Positions 27,785 to 37,116 of a stretch of 49,364 nucleotides of DNA are shown here, one piece after another. The translations under genes were made by a program, and so were the position numbers. How positions within the stretch are numbered: position 1 is the first letter of the stretch; each line of letters begins with the position of its first letter. Under the pieces are notes generated by a model. It was not told the DNA's origin, did no database searches, and saw nothing but the letters and a program-made list of their open reading frames with translations. The stretch spans positions 1 through 49,364 of the forward strand of contig DAHUXL010000134.1 in NCBI GenBank assembly GCA_027307195.1. The letters run 5' to 3'. Source of the stretch: Rhodanobacter sp. (GTDB lineage Bacteria > Pseudomonadota > Gammaproteobacteria > Xanthomonadales > Rhodanobacteraceae).

Positions 27785-29299
27785 ATGACCATCATCAAGC
27801 AAGACGACCTGATCCAGTCCATCGCCGACGCGCTGCAGTACATCAGCTATTACCACCCGGTCGACTACATCAAGGGTCTCGCCGCCGCCTACGAGCGCGA
27901 GGAAAGCCCGGCCGCGAAGGATGCGATGGCGCAGATCCTGATCAACTCGCGCATGGCTGCCGAAGGGCATCGCCCGCTGTGCCAGGACACCGGCATCGTC
28001 ACCGTGTTCCTCAAGGTCGGCATGAACGTGCAGTGGAACGCCACGCTGTCGCTGGACGAGATGGTCAACGAGGGCGTGCGCCGCGCCTACAACGACCCGG
28101 ACAACAAGCTGCGCGCCAGCATCCTGGCCGACCCGGCCGGCAAGCGCATCAACACCAAGGACAACACGCCGGCGATCATCAATGTCTCGATCGTGCCGGG
28201 CGACACGCTCGACGTGATCGTGGCGGCAAAGGGCGGCGGCTCCGAGGCGAAATCGAAATTCGTGATGCTCAACCCGTCCGACTCGATCGTCGACTGGGTG
28301 CTGAAGACCGTGCCGACGATGGGCGCCGGCTGGTGCCCGCCGGGCATGCTCGGCCTGGGCATCGGCGGCACCGCCGAGAAGGCGATGCTGCTGGCGAAGG
28401 AGGCGCTGATGGAGCCGATCGACATCCAGGAGGTGATCGCGCGCGGTCCGGGCAATCGCGCCGAGGAACTGCGCATCGAGCTGTACGAGAAGGTCAACGC
28501 GCTCGGCATCGGTGCGCAGGGCCTGGGCGGTCTTACCACCGTGCTGGACATCAAGATCAAGGATTACCCGACCCACGCGGCGAACCTGCCGGTGGCGCTG
28601 ATCCCGAACTGCGCCGCGACCCGCCACGCGCACTTCACGCTGGACGGTTCCGGTCCGGTGATGCTCGATCCGCCGTCGCTGGAAGACTGGCCGAAGCTGA
28701 CCTACGACAGCTCCAAGGGGCGACGGGTGAACCTCGACACCGTGACGCGCGAGGACGTGGCGAGCTGGAAACCGGGCGAAGTGCTGCTGCTCAACGGCAA
28801 GCTGCTGACCGGCCGCGACGCCGCACACAAGCGCATGGTCGAGATGTTGAACAAGGGCGAGCCGCTGCCGGTGGATTTCAAGGGCCGCTTCATCTACTAC
28901 GTCGGGCCGGTCGATGCGGTGCGCGACGAAGTGGTGGGACCGGCCGGCCCCACCACCGCCACCCGCATGGACAAGTTCACCGAACAGGTACTCGCCCAGA
29001 CCGGTCTGCTTGGCATGGTCGGCAAGGCCGAGCGTGGCCCGGCAGCGGTCGAGGCGATCAAGAAGCACCAATCGGTGTACCTGATGGCGGTCGGTGGCGC
29101 GGCATACCTGGTGTCCAAGGCGATTAAGGCCTCGCGCGTGGTCGGCTTTGCCGATCTCGGCATGGAGGCGATCTACGAGTTCACCGTGGAGGACATGCCG
29201 GTGACGGTGGCGGTCGATTCGCTGGGCAGTTCGGTGCACCAGACCGGCCCGCGCGAATGGCAGGCACGGATCGGCAAGATCCCCGTTGTTGTTCAATAG
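27785..29299 (+). CDS. fumA: Class I (iron-sulfur) fumarate hydratase
   Basis: A 504-residue class I fumarase that interconverts fumarate and L-malate in the TCA cycle using an oxygen-sensitive [4Fe-4S] cluster. Three candidate cluster cysteines are visible: Cys66 in HRPLCQDTG, Cys184 in AGWCPPGMLG and Cys276 in IPNCAATRH. The C-terminal beta domain includes FIYYVGPVDAV and GPTTATRMD, with catalytic-region motif KGGGSEAKS earlier. Length and start (MTIIKQDDLI, ATG 27785) are normal; the upstream extension is leader. It is transcribed alone or before the lysA group after a 208-base gap. Confidence 0.95.
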   Translation: MTIIKQDDLIQSIADALQYISYYHPVDYIKGLAAAYEREESPAAKDAMAQILINSRMAAEGHRPLCQDTGIVTVFLKVGMNVQWNATLSLDEMVNEGVRRAYNDPDNKLRASILADPAGKRINTKDNTPAIINVSIVPGDTLDVIVAAKGGGSEAKSKFVMLNPSDSIVDWVLKTVPTMGAGWCPPGMLGLGIGGTAEKAMLLAKEALMEPIDIQEVIARGPGNRAEELRIELYEKVNALGIGAQGLGGLTTVLDIKIKDYPTHAANLPVALIPNCAATRHAHFTLDGSGPVMLDPPSLEDWPKLTYDSSKGRRVNLDTVTREDVASWKPGEVLLLNGKLLTGRDAAHKRMVEMLNKGEPLPVDFKGRFIYYVGPVDAVRDEVVGPAGPTTATRMDKFTEQVLAQTGLLGMVGKAERGPAAVEAIKKHQSVYLMAVGGAAYLVSKAIKASRVVGFADLGMEAIYEFTVEDMPVTVAVDSLGSSVHQTGPREWQARIGKIPVVVQ

Positions 29300-29325
29300 C
29301 AGTGTGTGCACAGCGCACGCCATGG

Positions 29326-29358
29326 CCTCCTCCTCTGCGGGGAGGATTGAAGAAGGGG
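29326..29358. repeat. Degenerate copy of a CTCCCC-type palindromic repeat
   Basis: The sequence CCTCCTCCTCTGCGGGGAGG followed by ATTGAAGAAGGGG resembles the CTCTCC-TGCG-GGGAGGG module seen again inside hrpA. It sits in the gap between fumarase and the lysA group and looks like an eroded intergenic repeat. Confidence 0.4.
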
Positions 29359-29402
29359 AATCCATGGCTTGCGCGGAACATCATCGAAAAATGCAAACAG
29401 AA

Positions 29403-29418
29403 GTCTAAACGTCCAAAC
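29403..29418 (+). promoter_or_regulatory. Tandem 8-mers resembling a Met-box
   Basis: GTCTAAAC directly followed by GTCCAAAC, about 90 bases before the aspartokinase start. Compared with tandem enterobacterial MetJ boxes (register GTCTAGAC), 13 of 16 bases agree. Whether this lineage has MetJ is not shown in the window, so the call is weak. Confidence 0.25.
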
Positions 29419-29507
29419 ATGAAATCCGGCCGGGTCATTGCAATTGCCTTGTCGCAGCGCAACACTGGCGTGATGCGTTTCCCTCCAGCCACCAACAGCG
29501 AATCCCC

Positions 29508-32120
29508 GTGACCCCGCCCAACCCCGCACCGTTGCCTCCCGACGCTCCCTGGATCGTGATGAAGTTCGGCGGCACCAGTGTCGCCACGCTGCCGCGCTGG
29601 CAGAACATCCTGGAGCTGGTCGCCAGCCGCCGCGCCGAAGGCGCACGCGTGCTGGTCGTCGTCTCCGCACTGACCGGCGTCACCGACGCGCTCAAGCAAC
29701 TGTGCGCGCAGGGCGAGCCGGGCAAACGCAGCGAGGCGGCCAAGGCGATCGCGCAGCGTCACTACGATCTGCTCGATCACATGCAGCTGGCCATGCCGGA
29801 CACGCTCGGCGAGCGACTCGGCGATCTGGCGAAGCTGGCCGGCGAAGGCCCCGCCATGCTGGGCGAGCTGGCCTGGCAGGCGCAGGTGCAGGCGCATGGC
29901 GAGCTGATGTCCAGCGCGCTCGGTGCCGCGTTCCTCAGCCACAGCGGGCTGCCTACGCAATGGCTGGATGCGCGCGACTGTCTCGCTGCCATCGCCCTGC
30001 CGAACCAGAACGAGCGCACCCGGCTGCTGTCGTCGATGGTCGAGGCAAAAGCCGATCCCGCATTGAATGCACGGCTTGCCGCGCTCGGCGAGGTGTTCAT
30101 CACGCAGGGCTTCATCGCCCGCGAAAGCAAGGGTCGCACGGTGCTGCTCGGCCGTGGCGGTTCGGATACCTCGGCAGCGTATTTCGGTGCCCTGCTGAAG
30201 GCGCAGCGAGTCGAGATCTGGACCGACGTGGCCGGCATGTTCACCGCCAACCCGCGTCAGGTGCCCGGTGCGCGCCTGCTGCAGCGGCTGGATTACGAGG
30301 AGGCGCAGGAAATCGCCTCCACCGGCGCCAAGGTGCTGCATCCGCGCTGCCTGTCGCCATTGCGCGAACCGCGCGTGCCGCTGCTGATCAAGGACACCAA
30401 CCGGCCGGAACTCGAAGGCACCGTGATCGGCCCCGAAGTGCGTGCGCATGCGCCCAGCGTCAAGGCGATCAGCGCGCGCAAGGGCATCACCCTGGTGTCG
30501 ATGGAATCGGTCGGCATGTGGCAACAGGTCGGTTTCCTCGCCGACGTGTTCGCGCACTTCAAGCAGCACGGCTTGTCGGTGGACCTGATCGGTTCGGCCG
30601 AAACCAATGTCACCGTGTCGCTCGATCCCACCGAGAACCTGCTGGACTCCGATGCGATCGCGGCGCTGGCCAGCGATCTGGCCAAGGTATGCCGGGTCAA
30701 GGTGATCGCGCCGTGCGCGGCGATCACCCTGGTCGGTCGCGGCATGCGTTCGTTGCTGCATACCTTGTCCGGCGTGCTGGCCGAGTTCGGCCAGCTGCGC
30801 GTGCACATGATTTCGCAGTCGTCTAACAACCTCAACCTCACCTTCGTGGTGGATGAGGAAGTCGTCGATACGCTGCTGCCGCACCTGCACGATCTGCTGA
30901 TCGCCGCCGGTGCCTTGCGCACCGACGACAGCGCACTGTTCGGCCCCAGCTGGCAGACCTTGTACGGCAGCGGGGGAGCGCCCGATACGGTCGCCGCGTG
31001 GTGGCGCGAAGCGGAGCGGCAACAGCTGCTGGAACTGGCGGCCGAAACCACGCCGCGCTACGTCTACCACCTGCCGACGGTACGCAAGCAGGCGCGCGCG
31101 CTGAAGTCGCTGGCCGCGGTGGATCGGCTGCATTACGCGGTGAAGGCAAATACGCACCCGGCGATCCTGCGCGCTTTGGCGGCGGAAGGTTTCGCGTTCG
31201 AATGCGTGTCGCCGGGCGAGCTGGAGGCGGTCGGCGCGATCGTGCCGGAGTCGGTGCCGCTGCTGTTCACGCCGAATTTCGCGCCGTGCGCGGATTACGT
31301 TCTGGCGCTTGGCACCCGTGCCACGGTCACGCTCGACGCGCTGTATCCACTGGAGCATTGGGGCGAGCTGTTCCGCGGTCGCGAGATCGTGCTGCGCGTC
31401 GATCTGGGTCGTGGCCTCGGCCATCACGAAAAGGTGCGCACCGGTGGCAGCGGCAGCAAGTTCGGCCTGCCGCTGGATCAACTCGCCATCTTCCTGCAGC
31501 TGGCCGAGACCCATGGCGTGACCGTGCGTGGCCTGCATGCGCACCTGGGGTCGGGTGTGCTGGACGCGGGGCATTGGGGCGAGGTGTATGTGCAGCTGGC
31601 CAGCTTGGCCGAGCGCATCGGCAGCGTGGCGTTCCTGAATATCGGCGGCGGCCTCGGCGTGCCGTCGCACCCGGGCGAGGCGCCGCTGGACATTGCCGAA
31701 CTCGATCGCGTGCTGCGCGAGGTCAAGGCCGCTTATCCGCAATACCAGCTTTGGATGGAACCGGGTCGTTACCTCGTCGCTGACGCCGGCGTGCTGCTGG
31801 CGCGGGTGACCCAGCAGAAAGGCAAGGGCGCATTCCGCTACCTCGGCATCGACACCGGCATGAACAGCCTGATCCGCCCTGCGCTGTACGACGCCTGGCA
31901 CGAGATCGTCAATCTCAGCCGGCTCGATGAACCCGCCACCGCGCTGTACCAGGTGGTCGGCCCGATCTGCGAGAGTGGCGACGTGCTGGGCACCGACCGC
32001 CGCCTGCCCGAGGCGCAGGAGGGCGATGTGATGCTGATCGCGCAGGCCGGCGCCTACGGCAAGGTGATGTCCTCGCACTACAACCTGCGCGCCGAAGCCG
32101 ACGAGATCGTGATCGAATAG
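29508..32120 (+). CDS. lysA: Bifunctional aspartate kinase / diaminopimelate decarboxylase
   Basis: An 870-residue fusion joining the first and last steps of lysine synthesis. The N-terminal aspartokinase has KFGGTSV (19-25), LGRGGSDTSA and a GAKVLHPR segment, then ACT regulatory domains (MISQSSNNLNLTFVVDEE). From about residue 510 the PLP-dependent DAP decarboxylase follows: HYAVKANTH with the likely PLP lysine at 546, GLHAHLGSG, LNIGGGLG, MEPGRYLVADAG and CESGD near the C-terminus. The start is GTG 29508; the next ATG would cut into the KFGGTS strand. The fusion is a known Xanthomonadales trait. It ends five bases before murL, so it lies in one unit with peptidoglycan-precursor genes. Confidence 0.95.
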   Translation: MTPPNPAPLPPDAPWIVMKFGGTSVATLPRWQNILELVASRRAEGARVLVVVSALTGVTDALKQLCAQGEPGKRSEAAKAIAQRHYDLLDHMQLAMPDTLGERLGDLAKLAGEGPAMLGELAWQAQVQAHGELMSSALGAAFLSHSGLPTQWLDARDCLAAIALPNQNERTRLLSSMVEAKADPALNARLAALGEVFITQGFIARESKGRTVLLGRGGSDTSAAYFGALLKAQRVEIWTDVAGMFTANPRQVPGARLLQRLDYEEAQEIASTGAKVLHPRCLSPLREPRVPLLIKDTNRPELEGTVIGPEVRAHAPSVKAISARKGITLVSMESVGMWQQVGFLADVFAHFKQHGLSVDLIGSAETNVTVSLDPTENLLDSDAIAALASDLAKVCRVKVIAPCAAITLVGRGMRSLLHTLSGVLAEFGQLRVHMISQSSNNLNLTFVVDEEVVDTLLPHLHDLLIAAGALRTDDSALFGPSWQTLYGSGGAPDTVAAWWREAERQQLLELAAETTPRYVYHLPTVRKQARALKSLAAVDRLHYAVKANTHPAILRALAAEGFAFECVSPGELEAVGAIVPESVPLLFTPNFAPCADYVLALGTRATVTLDALYPLEHWGELFRGREIVLRVDLGRGLGHHEKVRTGGSGSKFGLPLDQLAIFLQLAETHGVTVRGLHAHLGSGVLDAGHWGEVYVQLASLAERIGSVAFLNIGGGLGVPSHPGEAPLDIAELDRVLREVKAAYPQYQLWMEPGRYLVADAGVLLARVTQQKGKGAFRYLGIDTGMNSLIRPALYDAWHEIVNLSRLDEPATALYQVVGPICESGDVLGTDRRLPEAQEGDVMLIAQAGAYGKVMSSHYNLRAEADEIVIE

Positions 32121-32125
32121 GCGCC

Positions 32126-33490
32126 ATGGCGCTGGAGAAAGTATTGGTGAGCAACATGATTCAACCGCGGCTGACCCAGCTGTTCCGTTTCGTGCGCTGC
32201 AGCTATGCCGATGGCGTGGCCGAGCTGGCGTATGCGTTCGACGACGGCGAGGAGCTGGTCGAGCGGGTTCGTTTCCCGAATGCGCCGGTGGTTCCGGCTA
32301 CGCATGCTGCCGCGTTCGAGGCGGCGCTGAAACTGCTGCATCTGATCGCTGGCGTCAGCTACTACAAGGCGGGTGTGCCGCCGAAGATCGAGGTGGCCAG
32401 CGGCCCGCTGGATGATGCTACTGCCGAGTTGCTCGATCAGCTGTACCTGCACGGGCTGGCCGAGTTCGCCTATCGCAACGGGCTGGACCTGCGTGGGCGT
32501 ATCGTTTTCCCACGTGGCGCTGCGGCGCAGCCGCTGGCACCTGCCGCAGGTTTGCCGAAGCGCACGCTAGTGCCGATCGGCGGCGGCAAGGATTCGCTGG
32601 TCGCGGTCGAGGCGATCAAGTCGATCGGCGGCGAGGCCACCGCGGTGTGGGTCGGCAGTTCGGCCTTGATCGCCGCCTGCGCCGAACGCACGGGCCTGCC
32701 CACGCTGAACATCCAGCGTGAGCTGGCGCCTGGCTTGTTCGAGTTGAACCGGCTCGGTGCGTGGAACGGGCATATCCCGGTGACCGCGGTGAACTCGGCG
32801 ATCCTTGCCGTCGCCGCGATCCTGTACGGCTACGACTCGATCGCGTTCGCCAACGAGCGCTCCGCCTCGGCCGCCACGCTGGAGTACGACGGCCAGCAGG
32901 TGAACCATCAGTGGAGCAAGGGCTATGCGTTCGAGCAGCTGCTGGGCAACTGGCTGCACACGCACGTGGCGAGCGACCTGGACTACTGCTCGCTGCTGCG
33001 GCCGTATTCGGAGCTGGCAATCACCCGTGCGTTCGCGAAGCTCACGCCGTACTTCGACGTGTTCTCCAGCTGCAACCGCAACTTCAAGCTGCTCGGTCCG
33101 AAACCGGCCGACCGCTGGTGCGGGCAATGCCCGAAATGCCATTTCGTGTTTCTGGCGCTGGCGCCGTTCCTGCCCAAGCCGCGGCTGCTGTCGATCTTCG
33201 GGCGCAACCTGCTGGACGACGAGAATCAGGCCAGCGGTTTCGATGCGTTACTGGAGTACCAGGACCACAAGCCGTTCGAGTGCGTGGGCGAGGGCGCCGA
33301 GGCGCGCGCCGCGATGTATGCGTTGAGCCAGCGCCCGGAGTGGCAGGAGGATGCGCTGGTCGCGCGCTTCCATAGTGAAATCCTGCCGCAACTGGATGCA
33401 TCGCAGCTGGCGTTGGAACCGTGGCTTGAGCCATCGGCCGAACATCATGTTCCGGCCAGGCTACAGCCCGCACTGGCGACGATCGGCTGA
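32126..33490 (+). CDS. murL: UDP-MurNAc-L-Ala-L-Glu epimerase MurL
   Basis: MurL, described in Xanthomonas oryzae, converts the terminal L-Glu of UDP-MurNAc-L-Ala-L-Glu to D-Glu using ATP, replacing the glutamate racemase route. The 454-residue product has a PP-loop-like PIGGGKDSLVAVEAIKS motif (GGGKDS at 152-157), fitting adenylate-forming chemistry, and a CGQCPKC cluster (332-338) that may bind metal. The start is uncertain: ATG 32126 lacks a clear site; GTG 32147 has GGAGAAA nine bases before; ATG 32156 is also possible. The gene overlaps murD2 (TGATG), whose product makes its substrate, which supports the assignment strongly. Confidence 0.9.
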   Translation: MALEKVLVSNMIQPRLTQLFRFVRCSYADGVAELAYAFDDGEELVERVRFPNAPVVPATHAAAFEAALKLLHLIAGVSYYKAGVPPKIEVASGPLDDATAELLDQLYLHGLAEFAYRNGLDLRGRIVFPRGAAAQPLAPAAGLPKRTLVPIGGGKDSLVAVEAIKSIGGEATAVWVGSSALIAACAERTGLPTLNIQRELAPGLFELNRLGAWNGHIPVTAVNSAILAVAAILYGYDSIAFANERSASAATLEYDGQQVNHQWSKGYAFEQLLGNWLHTHVASDLDYCSLLRPYSELAITRAFAKLTPYFDVFSSCNRNFKLLGPKPADRWCGQCPKCHFVFLALAPFLPKPRLLSIFGRNLLDDENQASGFDALLEYQDHKPFECVGEGAEARAAMYALSQRPEWQEDALVARFHSEILPQLDASQLALEPWLEPSAEHHVPARLQPALATIG

Positions 33491-34863
33491 TGCGCATTGC
33501 CGATCTGCGCGGCCGCCGCGTGGCGGTCTGGGGTTTCGGACGCGAAGGGCGTGCGGCGATCCATGCGTTGCGTCAACGCTGTGGCGATCAGCACTTCACC
33601 TTGTTGTGCAGTGACGCGGAAGTCGATGTCGCACGCGCGTTCGATCCGGCGCTCGAGGTCGTTGCCGGCGAACCGGATGCGACCACGCTGGGCCAGTTCG
33701 ATGTGGTGGTGAAGTCACCCGGCATCTCGGCGTACAAGCCGGCCTTGTTGACGGCGCAGGCGCAGGGCACGCAGGTCACTTCCGGCACTGCGCTGTGGTT
33801 TGGCGAGCACTGCTTCGGAAAGGAGCCGGACGCCCATGTGATCGCGGTCACCGGCACCAAGGGCAAGAGCACCACCAGCGCGCTGATCGCGCATCTGGCG
33901 CGCGCACTCGGTGTGCGCACGGCATTGGCCGGCAATATCGGCCTCCCGTTGCTGGAACTGCTCGATCAGCGCGCCGACCTGTGGGTGATCGAACTGTCCA
34001 GCTTCCAGACCGGCGAAGCCGGTCCGCTGGAACTCGGTGTGATCACCAGCCTGTACGAGGAACATCTCGACTGGCATGGCTCGCGCGAGCGTTACGTCGC
34101 CGACAAGCTGCGGCTGGCCGATGTCTCGCGGCAGCTGCTGGTCAACGCGTTGCAACCGGCGTTGCTGGAGCGCACGCAAGCTCATCCACATCGGTTGTTG
34201 TTCGGTCAGCCGGAAGGCTGGCACGTCGCCGACGGTTTCATCTGCCGCGGTTCGCACGAAATTTTTCCCGTTGCGCAGCTGGCTGCGCCGGGCTTGCACA
34301 ATGCACTCAACGCTTGCGCTGCACTGGCGGCGCTGGCGGCGGTCGGCATGGATGCACTGGCGGCTGCGCCGGCACTCGCGCATTTCCGCCCGCTGCCGCA
34401 TCGCCTGCAGCCGCTGGGCGAACACGGCGGCTGGCGGTGGGTCAACGACTCTATCAGCACCACCCCGCTGGCCACGTTGGCTGCATTGGAAAGTCTGCAT
34501 GATCGCGCGGTGAGCGTGCTGGTCGGCGGCCACGACCGCGGGCTGGACTGGACGCCGTTCGTCGAAGCGATGCGCACCGCACCGCCGAACGCGATCGTCT
34601 GCATGGGCAGTAACGGCGTGCGCATCGAAGCGGCGCTGCGCGCGGCTGAAGTGAGTTGTCCGTTGGTGCGCGTCGACGATCTCGCCAGCGCTGTCGCCGA
34701 GGCGACAGCTCGCACGCCTCGGGAGGGCGTGATCCTGCTGTCGCCCGGCGCACCCAGTTTCGATCAGTTCAAGGACTACGCCGAGCGCGGTCGCCGTTTC
34801 ACGGAACTGGCCGGATTCGACGCGGCAACGATCACGGGTATCGATGGTTTGGGCATCGGCTGA
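33490..34863 (+). CDS. murD2: UDP-MurNAc-L-Ala--L-glutamate ligase MurD2
   Basis: A Mur ligase of 457 residues. MurD2 adds L-Glu, rather than the D-Glu used by MurD, to UDP-MurNAc-L-Ala, after which MurL epimerises it. The ATP loop is GTKGKSTT (122-129), with the central-domain ELSSFQTG and the C-terminal-domain VNDSISTTPLATLAAL and VGGHDRGLDW. N-terminal VAVWGFGREGRAAIHAL is the UDP-binding Rossmann region. Paralogy to MurD alone would leave the substrate open; adjacency to murL in the same order as in Xanthomonas decides it. ATG 33490 overlaps the murL stop. A strong hairpin follows. Confidence 0.9.
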   Translation: MRIADLRGRRVAVWGFGREGRAAIHALRQRCGDQHFTLLCSDAEVDVARAFDPALEVVAGEPDATTLGQFDVVVKSPGISAYKPALLTAQAQGTQVTSGTALWFGEHCFGKEPDAHVIAVTGTKGKSTTSALIAHLARALGVRTALAGNIGLPLLELLDQRADLWVIELSSFQTGEAGPLELGVITSLYEEHLDWHGSRERYVADKLRLADVSRQLLVNALQPALLERTQAHPHRLLFGQPEGWHVADGFICRGSHEIFPVAQLAAPGLHNALNACAALAALAAVGMDALAAAPALAHFRPLPHRLQPLGEHGGWRWVNDSISTTPLATLAALESLHDRAVSVLVGGHDRGLDWTPFVEAMRTAPPNAIVCMGSNGVRIEAALRAAEVSCPLVRVDDLASAVAEATARTPREGVILLSPGAPSFDQFKDYAERGRRFTELAGFDAATITGIDGLGIG

Positions 34864-34890
34864 TTGTCATAAAGCTGACTGTCGTAAACA

Positions 34891-34924
34891 AAAGGGCCGC
34901 GATTCCTGCGAATCGCGGCCCTTT
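34891..34924. terminator. Hairpin terminator between murD2 and the M13 peptidase gene
   Basis: A 15-bp perfect stem AAAGGGCCGCGATTC / GAATCGCGGCCCTTT with loop CTGC. The minus strand continues into a T-rich stretch (TTTTGTTT), so it fits best as terminator of the M13 gene and also stops murD2 from the other side. Confidence 0.88.
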
Positions 34925-34946
34925 GGCCATCAAGAACTGAGCGGAA

Positions 34947-37016
34947 TTACCAGATCTTCACGCGGTCCTTCGGTGCCAGGTACAGCTTCTCGCCGGGCTT
35001 CGGCGCAAACGCGTCGTACCAGGCGTCGAGGTTGCGCACGGTCTGGGCGCGGAAGTTGCCGGGGGCGTGGCCGTCACCGATCACCTGGGCGCGCAGCGCG
35101 GCGGGGCGGGTCTTGGTGCGCCACGATTGGGCGAAGGCGAGGAAGAAGCGCTGGTCGCCGGTGAGGCCGTTGATCACCGGTGCGGGCTTGCCGCCGAGCG
35201 ACTTGTGGTACGCGATCCAGGCGATGGTCAGGCCGGACACATCGGCGATGTTCTCGCCGAGCGTCTGCTGGCCGTTGATGTGCAGGCCGGGCAGCGGCTC
35301 GTAGGCGTTGAACTGTTCGACCAGCTTCTGGCCGGTGGCCTTGAAGTGGGCCTGGTCTTCCGGTGTCCACCAGTTGGCCAGACGCCCCTGCGCGTCGAAC
35401 TCGGCGCCGGTGTTGTCGAAGCTGTGGCTGATCTCATGGCCGATCACCGCGCCGATCGAACCATAGTTCGATGCTGCATCGGCCCTCGGATCAAAGAAAG
35501 GCGCTTCGAGGATCGCGGCGGGGAAGTTCAGTGCGTTCTGCAGCGGCAGGTTCACCGCGTTGACGGTCTGCGGCGTCATCCACCACTCGCCCTTGTCGAC
35601 CGGCTGGCCGAGCTTGGCCAACTGGTGCTGGTACTCGTGCTGCTCGGCGCGCAGGTGGTTGCCGGCGGCATCGTCGGGGCTGATGGTGAGGTCGGAGTAG
35701 TCGCGCCAGGTCTCCGGATAGCCGACGCCGACGCGGACGGTGGCGATCTTCGCCTTGGCCTTCTGCTTGGTGGCCGGCGTCATCCAGTCGAGCTGGTCGA
35801 CGCGATCGGTGAACGCGGCGAGGATGTTGTCGACCATCTGCTTCACCTGCGCCTTGGACGACGCGGGGAAGTATTTCTTCACGTAGATCTGGCCGACCGC
35901 GTCGCCGAGGTCGGCATTGACCGCGCCGATCGCACGCTTCCAGCGGTCACGCTGCTTCGGCGTACCTTGCAATGTGTGGCCGTAGAACTCGAAGCTGGCG
36001 TCGGCGAAGGCCGGCGGCAGCAGGCCGGCGCTGTGGTTGATGGTGTGGAAGGTGAGGAAGGCCTTCCAGGTGTCCAGCGGTTCGCTGGCGACCAGTGCGG
36101 AGATGCCCTTGATCGCGCTCGGCTGCCACACGGTGATCTGTTTCTGCGTGTCGAGGCCGGCGGCGTGCAGATAGGCAGCCCAGTCCAGGCCCGGCGCCTT
36201 GCTGGCGAAGTCTCCGGTGTTCCACGGGTTGTTGGCCTTGTGCACGTCTTCGCTGTCGACCAGGCTTTCCTGCACCTTGGCGATCTTCATTTCCAGCTCG
36301 AACACGGCCTTCGCCTTGGCGTCCGCGTCGACGATGCCCGCGTTCTTCAGCTGGGCGGCGATATAGGACTGATACTTGGCGCGGATGCCGGCCATGTCCT
36401 TGTCGGTGGCGAGGTAGTAGTCGCGGTTTGGCATGCCGAGGCCGCCCTGCAGCAGGTAGGCCACGTTGTGCGCAGAATCTTCCAGCCCCTGCGTGACGAA
36501 CAGGCCGAACAGGTGCTCGGTGCTGAAGTTGGTCGCGTTGACCGGATCGACGTCGGCGCGCAGCTGGCTGCCCAGCACGCTGGCGAGATCGGCCGGCGTC
36601 TTGATCGCGTCGATCTTGGTGAGTTCGGGCTTGAGCGGGCTCAGGCCATGTTTGGCGATGCCGGCCTGATCCATGAAGGCGGCGTAGTAGTCGGCAATCT
36701 TGCGCTCGCTGGAGCCGGCGGGCGCGTTCGATGTGGCGGCAGCCTTGATGAGCTCGGCGTTGCGCTGTTCGGCTTTCTGGAACACCTGCAGGAAGATTCC
36801 GGTGCTGGCGCGGTCGACCGGAATCACCGCGGTCTTGCGCCAGTTGCCGTTGGCGTAGCCGTCGAAGTCGTCGCCCGGTTTCACGTTGTGGTCGATGCCG
36901 GCCAGATCCACGCCGGTGGGATGGTCGCCAGCATGCGGTGCCGGCACGGGCGTGGCCGCCCAGGCGCTCGATCCGCACAGGACGGCGGCGGTCAGAATCC
37001 AACGGATGCGTTGCAT
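34947..37016 (-). CDS. Secreted M13 family zinc metallopeptidase (neprilysin/PepO type)
   Basis: A 689-residue exported metalloendopeptidase that cleaves oligopeptides, probably in the periplasm. The signal peptide MQRIRWILTAAVLCGSSAWA is clear. The large N-terminal helical domain (GDDFDGYANGNWRK) is followed by the catalytic domain with GHEISHSFDNTGAEFD (zinc His527 and His531, Glu528) and GENIADVSG (zinc Glu near 588). Substrate-binding NAVN replaces the more usual NAYY-type motif, and the C-terminus is VKIW where many members end CxVW. Single gene; the next gene on the strand, tamB, lies 100 bases upstream. Confidence 0.93.
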   Translation of the reverse strand: MQRIRWILTAAVLCGSSAWAATPVPAPHAGDHPTGVDLAGIDHNVKPGDDFDGYANGNWRKTAVIPVDRASTGIFLQVFQKAEQRNAELIKAAATSNAPAGSSERKIADYYAAFMDQAGIAKHGLSPLKPELTKIDAIKTPADLASVLGSQLRADVDPVNATNFSTEHLFGLFVTQGLEDSAHNVAYLLQGGLGMPNRDYYLATDKDMAGIRAKYQSYIAAQLKNAGIVDADAKAKAVFELEMKIAKVQESLVDSEDVHKANNPWNTGDFASKAPGLDWAAYLHAAGLDTQKQITVWQPSAIKGISALVASEPLDTWKAFLTFHTINHSAGLLPPAFADASFEFYGHTLQGTPKQRDRWKRAIGAVNADLGDAVGQIYVKKYFPASSKAQVKQMVDNILAAFTDRVDQLDWMTPATKQKAKAKIATVRVGVGYPETWRDYSDLTISPDDAAGNHLRAEQHEYQHQLAKLGQPVDKGEWWMTPQTVNAVNLPLQNALNFPAAILEAPFFDPRADAASNYGSIGAVIGHEISHSFDNTGAEFDAQGRLANWWTPEDQAHFKATGQKLVEQFNAYEPLPGLHINGQQTLGENIADVSGLTIAWIAYHKSLGGKPAPVINGLTGDQRFFLAFAQSWRTKTRPAALRAQVIGDGHAPGNFRAQTVRNLDAWYDAFAPKPGEKLYLAPKDRVKIW

Positions 37017-37116
37017 GGTTTTATATCCCGGCAGGGTGGAGTGCCCACGATAGTGCGCCAGTCCGGCGTTGTGGGCATGACTGATGGGCTAGCGAGAGCG
37101 GGGTGGTCCTGGCGCT

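Noticed and set aside
29300-29507. Lysine riboswitch in front of ask-lysA
   Set aside because: The 208-base gap shows no aptamer-like set of helices and no terminator/antiterminator pair; only a degenerate repeat and Met-box-like 8-mers are visible.
29181-32078. Minus-strand open frame of about 960 codons opposite ask-lysA
   Set aside because: The plus frame carries all aspartokinase and DAP decarboxylase motifs; the antisense frame has shadow-type composition and no motif.
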